Source: Desulfatitalea alkaliphila (lineage in GTDB: Bacteria > Desulfobacterota > Desulfobacteria > Desulfobacterales > Desulfosarcinaceae). From it: DNA of 48,598 bases. The DNA lies in NCBI RefSeq assembly GCF_022968795.1, contig NZ_JALJRB010000033.1:1-48598 (forward strand), given 5' to 3'. How positions within the stretch are numbered: position 1 is the stretch's first letter; each line of letters begins with the position of its first letter. Below are positions 23,881 through 33,042 of this stretch, piece after piece. The position numbers and the translations under genes are program-made. The notes beneath the pieces were generated by a model. It ran no database searches. It saw only the letters and a program-made list of their open reading frames with translations, and was not told where the DNA came from.

Positions 23881-25257
23881 ATGGCTGCTGATTTCAAAAC
23901 TCCCCCCGGCGGTCGGCGCCGCCCCACTTGGCGCGAGTACCAAAAGGGGCTGCGCCGGCCCCGCAAAGTGGTGACCTTCCGGCGCATGCTGTTGACCGCC
24001 GCGGTGCTCGCCACGGTCTTCTATGCCCTGTTCATGGGCATGGCGGCCACCCGGCCCGGTGATGACACAGTGCCCCCGGCGCCCGTGGCGGCCGTCAACC
24101 CGGTGCTGGACAGCGACACCCTGCTCAGCAAGAGCGATGTCCAGTTGCTGCTGGCCCGGCTGCCCCTGGCCGACCTGATGCAGCGCGAGGTGGTGCTGCC
24201 GCTCAATGGGCAGCAGCTGCGGGTGACCACCTGCCTGGACGAAGCGTTGCAAGCACGCCTGGTCAAGGCCCTGGACCGCCGCCACGCCCGCTACATCGGC
24301 ATCGTGGCGATGGAGCCCGAAACCGGCCGTGTGCGCGCCATGGTCGGATTCGACAAGGCCGACCCGGACGCAAATCCCTGTTTAAGCAATATTTTTCCGG
24401 CCGCCAGTCTGTTTAAAATCGTCACCGCCGCCGCGGCCGTCGACCAATTCAACTACACCGGCAAAACACCGCTGAAGTTCAACGGTTACAAGCACACCCT
24501 CTACCGGAACCAGCTCCAGGAGACCAACAATCGCTACACCCATACCATCTCCCTGTCCGCTGCCTTCGCCGAATCGGTCAATCCGGTTTTCGGCAAGCTG
24601 GGCAAACTGGACCTGGGCAAGTCGTTGCTGGAACAATACGGCGCCGACTTCGGCTTCAACCGCCCCATCGACTTCGATCTGCCCATCGACCCCAGCCACC
24701 TGGCCGTCAAGGAAACCCCTTACCACTGGGCGGAGATCGCCAGCGGCTTCAACCGTGAAACCACTCTTTCACCGTTGCACGCGGCCATGATCATCTCCGC
24801 CGCCCTCAACCAGGGGCAAATGGCCGTGCCCACCCTGATCGAACGCATCGAGGACCAGGACGGCCGCCTGCTCTACCGCGCCGACAACACCCACGGCGCG
24901 CCGGCCATGTCCGGCAAGGCCGCCGATGCCCTCATGGAAATGATGGAGGCCACCGTGCGCTCCGGCACCGCCCGTTCGCTGTTCAGCAACCGGCAACGGG
25001 ATCCCGTGCTTTCGGGCCTGCGCATCGGCGGCAAGACCGGCTCCATATCCACCCGCGACCGTGAAGCGCGCATCGACTGGTTCGCCGGTTATGCCGAAAA
25101 GCAAAAGGGCCGCGAACGACTGGTGGTGGCCGCCCTGGTGGCCCATGTAGACTATATCGGCGTGCGGGCCGGCACCTATGCCCGCACCGCCATGACCCAC
25201 TATTTTAAAAACAGTCCGGCCCGGCGGCAAACCGCCGGCGGGCCTTCGGACAGTTGA
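23881..25257 (+). CDS. Penicillin-binding protein transpeptidase (single-domain, membrane-anchored)
   Basis: The 458-residue product has a basic N-terminus, one membrane helix (about 36-55), and a penicillin-binding transpeptidase domain with the three hallmark motifs S176-LF-K179, S232-V-N234 and K385-T-G-S. There is no glycosyltransferase domain and no clear class B dimerisation module, so it is shorter than FtsI or PBP2. It is likely periplasmic and may modify peptidoglycan; its exact role is unknown. Conserved-looking linkage between metG and kdnA is a point of interest. Confidence 0.88.
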   Translation: MAADFKTPPGGRRRPTWREYQKGLRRPRKVVTFRRMLLTAAVLATVFYALFMGMAATRPGDDTVPPAPVAAVNPVLDSDTLLSKSDVQLLLARLPLADLMQREVVLPLNGQQLRVTTCLDEALQARLVKALDRRHARYIGIVAMEPETGRVRAMVGFDKADPDANPCLSNIFPAASLFKIVTAAAAVDQFNYTGKTPLKFNGYKHTLYRNQLQETNNRYTHTISLSAAFAESVNPVFGKLGKLDLGKSLLEQYGADFGFNRPIDFDLPIDPSHLAVKETPYHWAEIASGFNRETTLSPLHAAMIISAALNQGQMAVPTLIERIEDQDGRLLYRADNTHGAPAMSGKAADALMEMMEATVRSGTARSLFSNRQRDPVLSGLRIGGKTGSISTRDREARIDWFAGYAEKQKGRERLVVAALVAHVDYIGVRAGTYARTAMTHYFKNSPARRQTAGGPSDS

Positions 25258-25270
25258 CACAGGAGCAATC

Positions 25271-26461
25271 ATGCCAGGTTTCGAAATATTCGGGGAAGAA
25301 GAGCGGCGCCAGATCCAGGACGTGCTGGACACCGGCGTGCTGTTTCGCTACGGCTTCGACGCAGCCCGCCAGGGCCATTGGAAAGCACGCACCTTCGAGC
25401 AGGAGCTGGCCGCCCGCCTGGGCATCGCCCACTGCCATCTGTGCAACAGCGGCACCGCCGCCCTGAGCATCGCCCTGGCGGCCTGCGGCATCGGCGCCGG
25501 CGATGAAGTGATCCTGCCGCCCTTCACCTTCGTGGCCGACTTCGAGGCCGTCCTGACCGCCGGCGCCGTGCCGGTGTTCGCGGAGATCGACGAAACCCTC
25601 TGCCTGGACCCCGAGGCCCTCGAAACCGCCCTGACCCCCCGCACCAAGGCGGTGATCGCGGTGCACATGTGCGGCGCCATGGCCGCCATCGACCGGATCA
25701 AGGCGATTTGCGACCGCAAAGGGCTGGTGCTCATCGAAGACACATGCCAGTCAGTTGGGGCCACCCTCCGGGGCAAGGCCCTGGGCACCTTCGGCCACAT
25801 GGGCTGCTTCTCCTTCGACCCGGTCAAAACCATCACCTGCGGCGAAGGCGGGGCGGTGGTGACCGACGACGCCGAGCGCTATGCCACGGCCCACGCCTAT
25901 GCCGACCACGGCCACGATCACATCGGCAACGACCGGGGCGCCGAGGACCACCCCATGATCGGCTACAACTATCGCATCAGCGAGCTCAACGCCGCCGTGG
26001 GCGTGGCGCAATTGCGCAAACTGGACGCCATTCTGGCAACCCAGCGCAACCACAAGCAAGCCCTCAAGGCGGCCATGGCCGAATACGGCCAGATCCAATT
26101 CCGCCACCTGCCCGACCCCGACGGCGACTCGGCCACCTTCCTGAGCTTCATGCTGCCCGACGAAGCCACCGCCCGCCGCACCGCCCAGGCCCTCGGCGCC
26201 GCCGGCGCGGACGGCTGTTTCTACTGGTACGACAACAACTGGCACTACCTGCGCCAGTGGCATCACCTCAAGCAGATGCAGACGGCCGCCAAACTGCCGG
26301 CCCAACTTTACGACTACTGCCCCAACTACAGCCGCATCAGCCTGCCCCGTTCGGACGCCATCATGGGCCGCACCATCTCCATGCAGATCAAGCTGGCCTG
26401 GAGCGCCGAACAGCTGCAAACGCGCATCGCCGCCGTACGGCAGGTGCTGGACGCCCTTTAA
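25271..26461 (+). CDS. kdnA: 8-amino-3,8-dideoxy-D-manno-octulosonate aminotransferase (KdnA-like, DegT family)
   Basis: PLP-dependent sugar aminotransferase of the DegT/DnrJ/EryC1 family, 396 residues. The PLP lysine is K186 in FDPVKTITCGEGG, with NSGTAAL (59-65) and EDTCQSVGA (156-164) as cofactor contacts. Directly behind it comes a KdnB-like dehydrogenase, and the pair is the known two-step route from Kdo to 8-amino-Kdo: KdnB oxidises C8 and KdnA aminates it with glutamate as donor. Assignment rests on this pairing and on general resemblance to the Shewanella proteins as I recall them. AGGAG precedes the ATG, 13 bases after the transpeptidase stop. Confidence 0.85.
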   Translation: MPGFEIFGEEERRQIQDVLDTGVLFRYGFDAARQGHWKARTFEQELAARLGIAHCHLCNSGTAALSIALAACGIGAGDEVILPPFTFVADFEAVLTAGAVPVFAEIDETLCLDPEALETALTPRTKAVIAVHMCGAMAAIDRIKAICDRKGLVLIEDTCQSVGATLRGKALGTFGHMGCFSFDPVKTITCGEGGAVVTDDAERYATAHAYADHGHDHIGNDRGAEDHPMIGYNYRISELNAAVGVAQLRKLDAILATQRNHKQALKAAMAEYGQIQFRHLPDPDGDSATFLSFMLPDEATARRTAQALGAAGADGCFYWYDNNWHYLRQWHHLKQMQTAAKLPAQLYDYCPNYSRISLPRSDAIMGRTISMQIKLAWSAEQLQTRIAAVRQVLDAL

Positions 26462-26500
26462 AGAACCATGAGGATCACAACCCAATCACGAGGTGAATCG

Positions 26501-27586
26501 ATGTTTCGCAATTTCAAAACGGTCAAGCGCATCGTTTTCGGACGCGGCTGCTTCAACCAGCTGGATGACATCCTGGCCGCCCAACGCACCGCCGAATGCC
26601 CAGACATGGTGTTCGTCGTCGATGACGTGTTCAAAAAAGGCAAGCCGTTGCAGGAGCGCCTGCCCCTGCACGACGAGGATCTGCTCTTGTGGGTCAATGT
26701 GGACGACGAACCCAAAACCAAATACGTCGATCAACTGACCGCCGAGGTGCGCAAAGCCATGACCGAGCGGCGGCGCCACCTGCCCGCCGGTGTGATCGGC
26801 ATCGGCGGCGGCAGCACCATGGACCTGGCCAAGGCCATTTCCCTGATGCTCACCAATCCCGGCTCGTCCGCCGATTACCAGGGATGGGACCTGATCCAGG
26901 TACCGGCCGTCTACCACGCCGCCGTGCCCACCCTCTCGGGCACGGGCGCCGAGGTCTCCCGCACCACGGTGCTCACCGGCCCGGAAAAGAAGCTGGGCAT
27001 CAACTCGGACCACACGGTCTTCGACCAGATGGTGCTCGATCCCGAGTTGATCGCCGACGCCCCCCGCGAGCAACGCTTCTACACCGGCATGGACTGCTAC
27101 ATCCACTGCGTGGAGTCGTTGACCGGCACCTATCTCAACGCCTTCTCCCAGGCCTACGGCGAAAAATCCCTGGCCCTCTGCCAGGAGGTGTTCCTGCAGG
27201 CCGACACCCCCGACAGCGACGACAAGCTGATGATGGCCTCCTATTTCGGCGGCATGAGCATCGCCTACTCCCAGGTGGGGGTGGCCCACGCCATGTCCTA
27301 CGGCCTGGCCTTCGTGCTGGGGGTGCACCACGGCATCGGCAACAGCATCGTGTTCGACTACCTGGACGAATTCTACCCGCAAGGCGTGGCCGAATTCCGC
27401 CGCATGCTGGAGCGCCAGGGCATCGACCTGCCCCGGGGCGTCACCGCCGCCTCCTCCGACGCGCAGATCGATACCATGGTCAACGTGGCCCTGATGCTCC
27501 ATCCCTTGTGGGAAAACGCCCTGGGCAAGGATTGGCAGCAAATCATGACCCGTGAAAAACTCCGCGATCTCTACCGGCGGATGTAG
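26501..27586 (+). CDS. kdnB: 3-deoxy-D-manno-octulosonate 8-oxidase (KdnB-like, iron-dependent alcohol dehydrogenase)
   Basis: Iron/zinc-dependent group III alcohol dehydrogenase of 361 residues. It begins MFRNFKTVKRIVFGRG, has the nucleotide-binding GIGGGSTMDLAKA loop, the Ser/Thr-rich PTLSGTGAEVSRT segment, and metal ligands in YTGMDCYIHCVES, GVAHAMSYGL and GVHHGIGNS. Together with kdnA it should make 8-amino-Kdo, which replaces Kdo in the LPS inner core of some bacteria and raises resistance to cationic peptides. The start ATG 26501 has GAGGTGA upstream; an in-frame ATG 11 codons earlier lacks a site. Confidence 0.85.
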   Translation: MFRNFKTVKRIVFGRGCFNQLDDILAAQRTAECPDMVFVVDDVFKKGKPLQERLPLHDEDLLLWVNVDDEPKTKYVDQLTAEVRKAMTERRRHLPAGVIGIGGGSTMDLAKAISLMLTNPGSSADYQGWDLIQVPAVYHAAVPTLSGTGAEVSRTTVLTGPEKKLGINSDHTVFDQMVLDPELIADAPREQRFYTGMDCYIHCVESLTGTYLNAFSQAYGEKSLALCQEVFLQADTPDSDDKLMMASYFGGMSIAYSQVGVAHAMSYGLAFVLGVHHGIGNSIVFDYLDEFYPQGVAEFRRMLERQGIDLPRGVTAASSDAQIDTMVNVALMLHPLWENALGKDWQQIMTREKLRDLYRRM

Positions 27587-27599
27587 GAGATTTCCAACC

Positions 27600-30500
27600 A
27601 TGTTCAAACGATTGCAACGGGCCGGCATCCGCCGGTACCGGCAAACGATGTCCTGGTGGCGCCGCAGCGGCGCCGCTCTCGCAGCCCTCTGCCGTTTGCC
27701 TGTTTTCTGGGGCCGGATGCCGGCCGGACACCGCGGCGGCGCCTGGGTGCTGCTGCCCGCGTCGACCACCACCCTGCGTTGCGGCCTGGCCGGCCTGATC
27801 GCTTTCCAACGCCCGGCGCCACCGCCCATCGCCGACGACCCGGCCGTTTTGCAGACCCTGGTAGAGCAGATGCAAGCAAACGCCCTGGCCGCCTGTTTGA
27901 GAGACCAACGGCCCCTGGCCGAAGCGTACCTGGGCGGCGACGGCCCCCTGGAGCGTCTCTATGAGGGTGCTTGTACGCTGAAAATGGAACAGCGCTTCCT
28001 GGCGCTGTTCGCCGACCGCCCCCTGCAGCATCAACTCGCCGCCTGGTCGCGCCAGCTCACCGCCTTCGCCCAACAAGAGGCCGACCTGTTTGCCAAAAAG
28101 GTCGGCCATCTGGCCGCCGCCGATGCCGATGTGGTGGACCGGCGCATTGAAAAACTCATGGACGCGGCCTGGTGCCTGAAAGCCGAGGTCCTCGAGAACA
28201 TCGGCAAAACAGCACAGTTGATCGGCGAAACGGCCGCCCGCCCTTCAGGGGAGGTGGTCAAGATCTTCTACAACCTCAACACGGTGCTCAACAGCATCGA
28301 CCGACTGGAAGTCCGCGGGCGGGATTCGGCCGGCCTGTCGCTGCTGTTCGTGCTGGCGCCCGAAGCGATGGCCGATCTGCAAGAGACCTGGCGCAAGCAA
28401 GCGCTTGAAGAAACCGTTGCCCTGCGCCAAAACCAACCGGTGCTCGGTCACGGCGCCATCGGCATCCACCACAACGCGGCCGACGGACTGACCGGCCTGA
28501 CCCTCACCTATAAAGTGGCCGCCGAAATCGGCAGCCTGGGCGACAATGTGCGCCAGTTGCGCCAGGCCATCGCCGAGGACCGCGTACTGCAGCAAGTGGC
28601 CCGCCTGCCCCATCGCTTCCACACCGTATCGGCCCACACCCGCTGGGCCTCCGTGGGCGCCATCACCATCGCCAACTGCCATCCGGTGGACAACGCCACC
28701 GAGCAGCAGGGGTGCGGCCAAAAAGGCATGATCCACGCCTGTCTCAACGGCGACATCGACAACTACCTGGCACTGCGGCAGCAGTGGGAGCAAAACGGCG
28801 ACCCCATCCACGCCGATATCTCCACCGACACCAAGGTGATCCCCCTGCGGATCGAGCACTACCTGCGCCAGGGACACCCCATGGAAACGGCCTTTCGCCT
28901 GGCGGTCAACGATTTCGACGGCTCCCACGCCATTGCCATGCACACCGACCTGGCCCCCGGCAAACTCTTCCTGGCCCAGAAAGGCAGCGGGCAGGCCGTG
29001 TTCGTCGGCCTGGCGGGCGACCACTACCTGGCCACCTCCGAGGTGTACGGTTTCGTGGAACAGACCGACGCCTTCCTCAAGCTCAACGGCGAAAAGATTG
29101 TCCAGGGGCGCGACGGCACCACCCAGGGACAGATTTTCATTCTCGACCAGCAAAGCGCCGGCGGCCTGGACGGCATCCGGGCCTGCTACTACGACGGCAC
29201 GCCCATCAGCCTGACGGCGCAGGACATCCAGCACACCCGCATCACCTCCCGCGACATCGACCGCCAGCACTTCCCCCACTACTTTCTCAAGGAGGTGTCC
29301 GAAGCGCCACAGTCGGTGGCCCGCACCCTGCAGAACCGCTGGAAAGTGTCCCTGCGCGACCGGGATCGCTGCAACATCGTCCTGCCCGAGAGCGCATTTC
29401 CGCAAAAACTGGTGCAAGCCCTGGCCGAAGACCGGGTGCGCCGGGTCTATTTCATCGGGCAGGGAACCGCCGGCATCGCCGCCCAGGCCATCGCCGACAT
29501 TCTCAACCACTATCTGAACGAGCCCACCCTGAAGATCAGCGCCCTGAAGGCATCGGAGTTGAGCGGTTTTCAACTGGACGCCGGCGGCAATCAGGCCGGC
29601 ATGAACGACGCCCTGGTGATCGCCATCAGCCAGTCGGGCACCACCACGGACACCAATCGCGCCGTGGACATGGTGCGCGCGCGGGGCGCGCTGACCCTGG
29701 CCATCGTCAACCGCCGGGACTCGGACCTGACCTTCAAAGTGGACGGCGTGGTGTACACCAGCAGCGGCCGGGACATCGAGATGTCCGTGGCCTCGACCAA
29801 GGCCTTCTACTCCCAAATCGTGGCCGGCGCCCTGATCAGCCTGAAAATCGCCGAAGTCAAACAGCGCCGCTCGGCCGCCTTCGTGACGGATGAAATCAAA
29901 GCCCTGCTGGAACTGCCCGGCCAGATGCGCCAGGTGCTGGCCATGGGTGAAGCGATCCGCCAGTCCGCCGAGCGGCTGGCCACCACCCGCACCTACTGGG
30001 CGGCCGTGGGCAGCGGCCCCAACAAATCGGCCGCCGACGAGATCCGCATCAAACTCAGCGAACTGTGCTACAAGACCATCTCCTCGGACTACGTGGAGGA
30101 CAAAAAGCACATCGACCTGTCGGCCGAACCGCTGATTCTGATCTGCGCCGCCGGCGCCCCGAGCACCGTCATCGGCGACATCGTCAAGGACACAGCCATC
30201 TTCCGCGCCCACAAAGCCACGCCGGTGGTCATCGCCGACGAAGGGGAAAACCGCTTCGACGCCTACGCCGAGGATGTCTTTCCCGTTCCCGCCGCGCCTC
30301 CCCACCTGGCCCCCATCCTAAACACCCTGGTGGGCCACCTGTGGGGCTACTACGCGGCCCTGGCCATCAACGGCGGCTCCCGCTTCCTGCACGATTTCCG
30401 TGAAGCGACCAAAGCGCGTATCGACCAGTTCGCCCGCGACGGCCTGGACGTCTACGAAGTGGTGCTGGAAAAATCGTTTCGCGAGCAGATGGCCCGATTC

Positions 30501-31382
30501 TACGTCGACTTGCGCCAACGCATGACCGCCGGGCGCCTGCCCGACACGATCCGCCACACCGCCGACTTGCTGCTGCTGCTCAAATACCTGTCCGGGCGCC
30601 TGCCCGTGGCCGACTTCGAAATGGATTTCGGCAAACGCGGCACGGCCGCCAACATGATCGACAGCCTGTTTCAATGCCTGGGCGAAGCGATCAACGGCCT
30701 GTCACGCCCGGTGGACGCCATCAAGCACCAGGCCAAGACCGTCACCGTGGGCACCAGCCGCATCAGCGAAAAGATCGGCGGCATTCTTTTCGACGCCCTC
30801 GAAGCCCACGCCATCAGCGCCGCCCAGCTCAACAACCGCAACATCCTGGTGCTGCGCAATCTGCAGCACATCGTGGCTGAAATCCACGGCGCGATCCTCT
30901 ACCGCATCGACCATCTCGACCTGCTGGGCGAGCCCAACGAGGCCACCACCATCGAAGTGGTGCGCAAGGAGGGCGTGCTGCAGCCCCTGACCTCCCGCGT
31001 GGAGACCGACAAAAGCCTCAAGGGCACCAAGTACATCGTGGTCCGCCAGGGCAATGTCTACATCGGCAAGGGGCGCAAGGACGACCGCAGCATCCTGCTC
31101 ATCCCCGCCTTTTCCAGCGACCCGGCCAACGCCAACCGCATCGAGCACTTGTTGCTGCTCAACATCGGTTTCCACAAACGGGTGGAACTGCCACTGAAAA
31201 TCAAGGCCCTGGGCGGCAAGTACGACAACATCAAGAACATCGTGCAGGAAAACTCCATCCCCTGGCAAGACGAGCACCTGGAACAGGTGCCCATGGAAGA
31301 GCTGTTCGGCCGTTCCGCCGAAAAGATCGCCGAATTGCTGGTCCTGCAGCTCAAGACGGAAGGGAACAAGGACCATGCATGA
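27600..31382 (+). CDS. Giant GlmS-like protein (GATase-like + double SIS, extra N- and C-terminal regions)
   Basis: 1260 residues, about twice the size of GlmS (about 610). Residues 1-215 are an unknown, partly helical region. About 216-540 resemble the glutamine amidotransferase half of GlmS: RLEVRGRDSAGLS (235-247), AHTRWASVG (345-353), NGDIDNYLALR (383-393), STDTKVI (408-414). The catalytic N-terminal Cys is absent and the expected place is buried inside the chain. About 559-950 are two SIS domains: PHYFLKEVSEAPQSVARTL, ISQSGTTTDTN (676-686), VASTKAFYSQ, then GSGPNKSAADEIRIK; the GELKHGP loop reads VEDKKHID. Residues 950-1260 are unassigned. ATG 27600 has TAGGAGA upstream. It overlaps the aldolase gene by 8 bases and follows kdnB by 13. 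Confidence 0.85.
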   Translation: MFKRLQRAGIRRYRQTMSWWRRSGAALAALCRLPVFWGRMPAGHRGGAWVLLPASTTTLRCGLAGLIAFQRPAPPPIADDPAVLQTLVEQMQANALAACLRDQRPLAEAYLGGDGPLERLYEGACTLKMEQRFLALFADRPLQHQLAAWSRQLTAFAQQEADLFAKKVGHLAAADADVVDRRIEKLMDAAWCLKAEVLENIGKTAQLIGETAARPSGEVVKIFYNLNTVLNSIDRLEVRGRDSAGLSLLFVLAPEAMADLQETWRKQALEETVALRQNQPVLGHGAIGIHHNAADGLTGLTLTYKVAAEIGSLGDNVRQLRQAIAEDRVLQQVARLPHRFHTVSAHTRWASVGAITIANCHPVDNATEQQGCGQKGMIHACLNGDIDNYLALRQQWEQNGDPIHADISTDTKVIPLRIEHYLRQGHPMETAFRLAVNDFDGSHAIAMHTDLAPGKLFLAQKGSGQAVFVGLAGDHYLATSEVYGFVEQTDAFLKLNGEKIVQGRDGTTQGQIFILDQQSAGGLDGIRACYYDGTPISLTAQDIQHTRITSRDIDRQHFPHYFLKEVSEAPQSVARTLQNRWKVSLRDRDRCNIVLPESAFPQKLVQALAEDRVRRVYFIGQGTAGIAAQAIADILNHYLNEPTLKISALKASELSGFQLDAGGNQAGMNDALVIAISQSGTTTDTNRAVDMVRARGALTLAIVNRRDSDLTFKVDGVVYTSSGRDIEMSVASTKAFYSQIVAGALISLKIAEVKQRRSAAFVTDEIKALLELPGQMRQVLAMGEAIRQSAERLATTRTYWAAVGSGPNKSAADEIRIKLSELCYKTISSDYVEDKKHIDLSAEPLILICAAGAPSTVIGDIVKDTAIFRAHKATPVVIADEGENRFDAYAEDVFPVPAAPPHLAPILNTLVGHLWGYYAALAINGGSRFLHDFREATKARIDQFARDGLDVYEVVLEKSFREQMARFYVDLRQRMTAGRLPDTIRHTADLLLLLKYLSGRLPVADFEMDFGKRGTAANMIDSLFQCLGEAINGLSRPVDAIKHQAKTVTVGTSRISEKIGGILFDALEAHAISAAQLNNRNILVLRNLQHIVAEIHGAILYRIDHLDLLGEPNEATTIEVVRKEGVLQPLTSRVETDKSLKGTKYIVVRQGNVYIGKGRKDDRSILLIPAFSSDPANANRIEHLLLLNIGFHKRVELPLKIKALGGKYDNIKNIVQENSIPWQDEHLEQVPMEELFGRSAEKIAELLVLQLKTEGNKDHA

Positions 31383-32034
31383 CACACCGCAACAGGCCCT
31401 GGTGCATTTCGGCCGTGAGATGCTGGCCCGCGGCTTGACCACCGGATCCGGCGGCAATCTGAGCGTCTGTGAGCGGTCGCGGGACCGGGTCTGGATCACC
31501 CCCAGCGGCATCCCCTACATGGCCCTGACCCCGGCGGATATGGTGTCCTGCGACGGCAGGGGCGCGGTGGCGGCGGGAGAGCGGCGGCCTTCCTCGGAAC
31601 TCGATTTCCACCTGGCCCTCTATCGCCACCGGCCGGACATCGGCGCCGTGGTGCACACCCACTCGGTCTTTGCCACCACCCTGGCCTGCATGCACCGGGA
31701 AATTTTGCCCGTGCACTATCTGGTCGGTTTCGCCGGCCCCAAGGTACCGCTGGCCCCCTACGCCACCTTCGGCACCCCGGCCCTGGCCCGGTCGATCACC
31801 GACACCATCGGCGACCACAACGCCGTGCTGCTGGCCAACCACGGCCTGGTGGCCGTCGGCGCCACCCTGGCGAAGGCCTTCGACGTGGCCGAAGAGATCG
31901 AACTGGTGGCCCGCATCTATTACCAGACCCTCGTGGCCGGCGAACCCCGCCTGCTCTCCGACACCCAAATGGCCGAAGTGCTGGAAAAGTTCAAACACTA
32001 CGGCCAAACCGCGCCGCCTGCCGGCGAAGAATAG
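31375..32034 (+). CDS. Class II aldolase (L-fuculose/ribulose phosphate aldolase family)
   Basis: The 219-residue product has the phosphate-binding GLTTGSGGNLS segment (20-30), catalytic Glu in RPSSELDFH, the zinc ligands in VVHTHSVFATT (HTH) and LANHGLVAVG (third His). These are the marks of zinc-dependent aldolases that cleave or join ketose 1-phosphates. Substrate unknown. Its start lies inside the last codons of the giant GlmS-like gene, so the two are translationally coupled and may act on the same sugar phosphate. Confidence 0.85.
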   Translation: MHDTPQQALVHFGREMLARGLTTGSGGNLSVCERSRDRVWITPSGIPYMALTPADMVSCDGRGAVAAGERRPSSELDFHLALYRHRPDIGAVVHTHSVFATTLACMHREILPVHYLVGFAGPKVPLAPYATFGTPALARSITDTIGDHNAVLLANHGLVAVGATLAKAFDVAEEIELVARIYYQTLVAGEPRLLSDTQMAEVLEKFKHYGQTAPPAGEE

Positions 32035-32040
32035 AAAAAA

Positions 32041-32799
32041 TCAGGCCAGACTGCCCCCGTCGCAAACGATGTAGGTGCCGGTGGTGAACGACGATGCGTC
32101 GGACACCAGGTAGAGCACGGCGCCGGCCATCTCCTCGGGCTGGGCATGGCGGTTCATGGGAATCGTCTGCAGCGCGTATTGATAAATCTCGTCATTGGAA
32201 ATGAGCGCATCGGCGAACTTGGTGTGGGTCAAACCGGGCAACAGGGCGTTGACTCGGATCTTGCGCCCCGCCAGCTCCTTGGCGAAGGCCTTGGTCATGG
32301 AGATCATGGCCGCCTTGGACATGGAGTAGATCCCCTGCAAGGGCGCCGGCCGGACACCGTTGATGCTGGCCACATTGACGATGGCGCCCCCGCCGCTCTC
32401 CTCCATCAAGCGGGCCGCGTGCTGGATCATGAAGAAGGGTCCCTTGAGATTCACCTCGAAGGTCTTGTTCCAGGCCCCCTCGTCGGCGCCCATCATGTCG
32501 CCGAAATAGGGATTGGTGGCCGCATTGTTGACCAGGATGTGCAGCAACCCGTGACGCTCCTTGATCTCCGCGAACAGCGCCTCGATCTTGTCCAGTTGGC
32601 CCATATGGCAAGCGATGGACTCGGCCTTGCCCCCGTTTTGCACGATCTTCTGCTCCACCTGCTTCAAAGCGTCGATCTTGCGGCTGACCAGAATGCAGTG
32701 GGCGCCGTAGGCCGCCAGGGTTTCGGCGATGGCGGCGCCAATGCCCCTGCTGGCGCCGGTAATCAAAGCGATCTTACCGTCCAACTGAAAATTCACCAT
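32041..32799 (-). CDS. Short-chain dehydrogenase/reductase (FabG-like)
   Basis: Classical SDR of 252 residues: NAD(P) loop TGASRGIG (14-21), NNAA (near 90), catalytic Ser in NVASINGV, YSMSK with Tyr and Lys, and the C-terminal TGTYIVCDGG typical of FabG-like reductases. The substrate cannot be deduced; 3-oxoacyl-ACP reductase is only the default family name. An ACAGGAGA site precedes the ATG. It converges on the aldolase gene with only 6 bases between the two stop codons. Confidence 0.85.
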   Translation of the reverse strand: MVNFQLDGKIALITGASRGIGAAIAETLAAYGAHCILVSRKIDALKQVEQKIVQNGGKAESIACHMGQLDKIEALFAEIKERHGLLHILVNNAATNPYFGDMMGADEGAWNKTFEVNLKGPFFMIQHAARLMEESGGGAIVNVASINGVRPAPLQGIYSMSKAAMISMTKAFAKELAGRKIRVNALLPGLTHTKFADALISNDEIYQYALQTIPMNRHAQPEEMAGAVLYLVSDASSFTTGTYIVCDGGSLA

Positions 32800-32964
32800 G
32801 TTCGGTTCTCCTGTTCGATACGGTCAAAGGCGGCGCACCCCAGTCGACCCCAAGGCCGCAAGGGTACGTGGCAAGGAAGGTTTGCCTACAATATCAAGCG
32901 TAAAGCTGGTTTCTGGATACCCCATGGGCACAAATTTGTCAAGATTGAGAGACGCGGGCGAATT

Positions 32965-32992
32965 TTGACTTTGCCCCATGGATGCTTAAACA
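32965..32992 (+). promoter_or_regulatory. Putative promoter of msrAB
   Basis: TTGACT (32965-32970) and TAAACA (32987-32992) with a 16-base spacer, 50 bases before the msrAB ATG. The -35 is good, the -10 is weak. Confidence 0.35.
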
Positions 32993-33042
32993 ATGGACAT
33001 TAGAAAAAGACACAATGACATGGCACGTATCGAGGTGACACC

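Noticed and set aside
28245-30305. A 686-residue minus-strand frame opposite the giant GlmS-like gene
   Set aside because: Val/Gly/His/Asp-rich antisense shadow of a real gene; no known motif.
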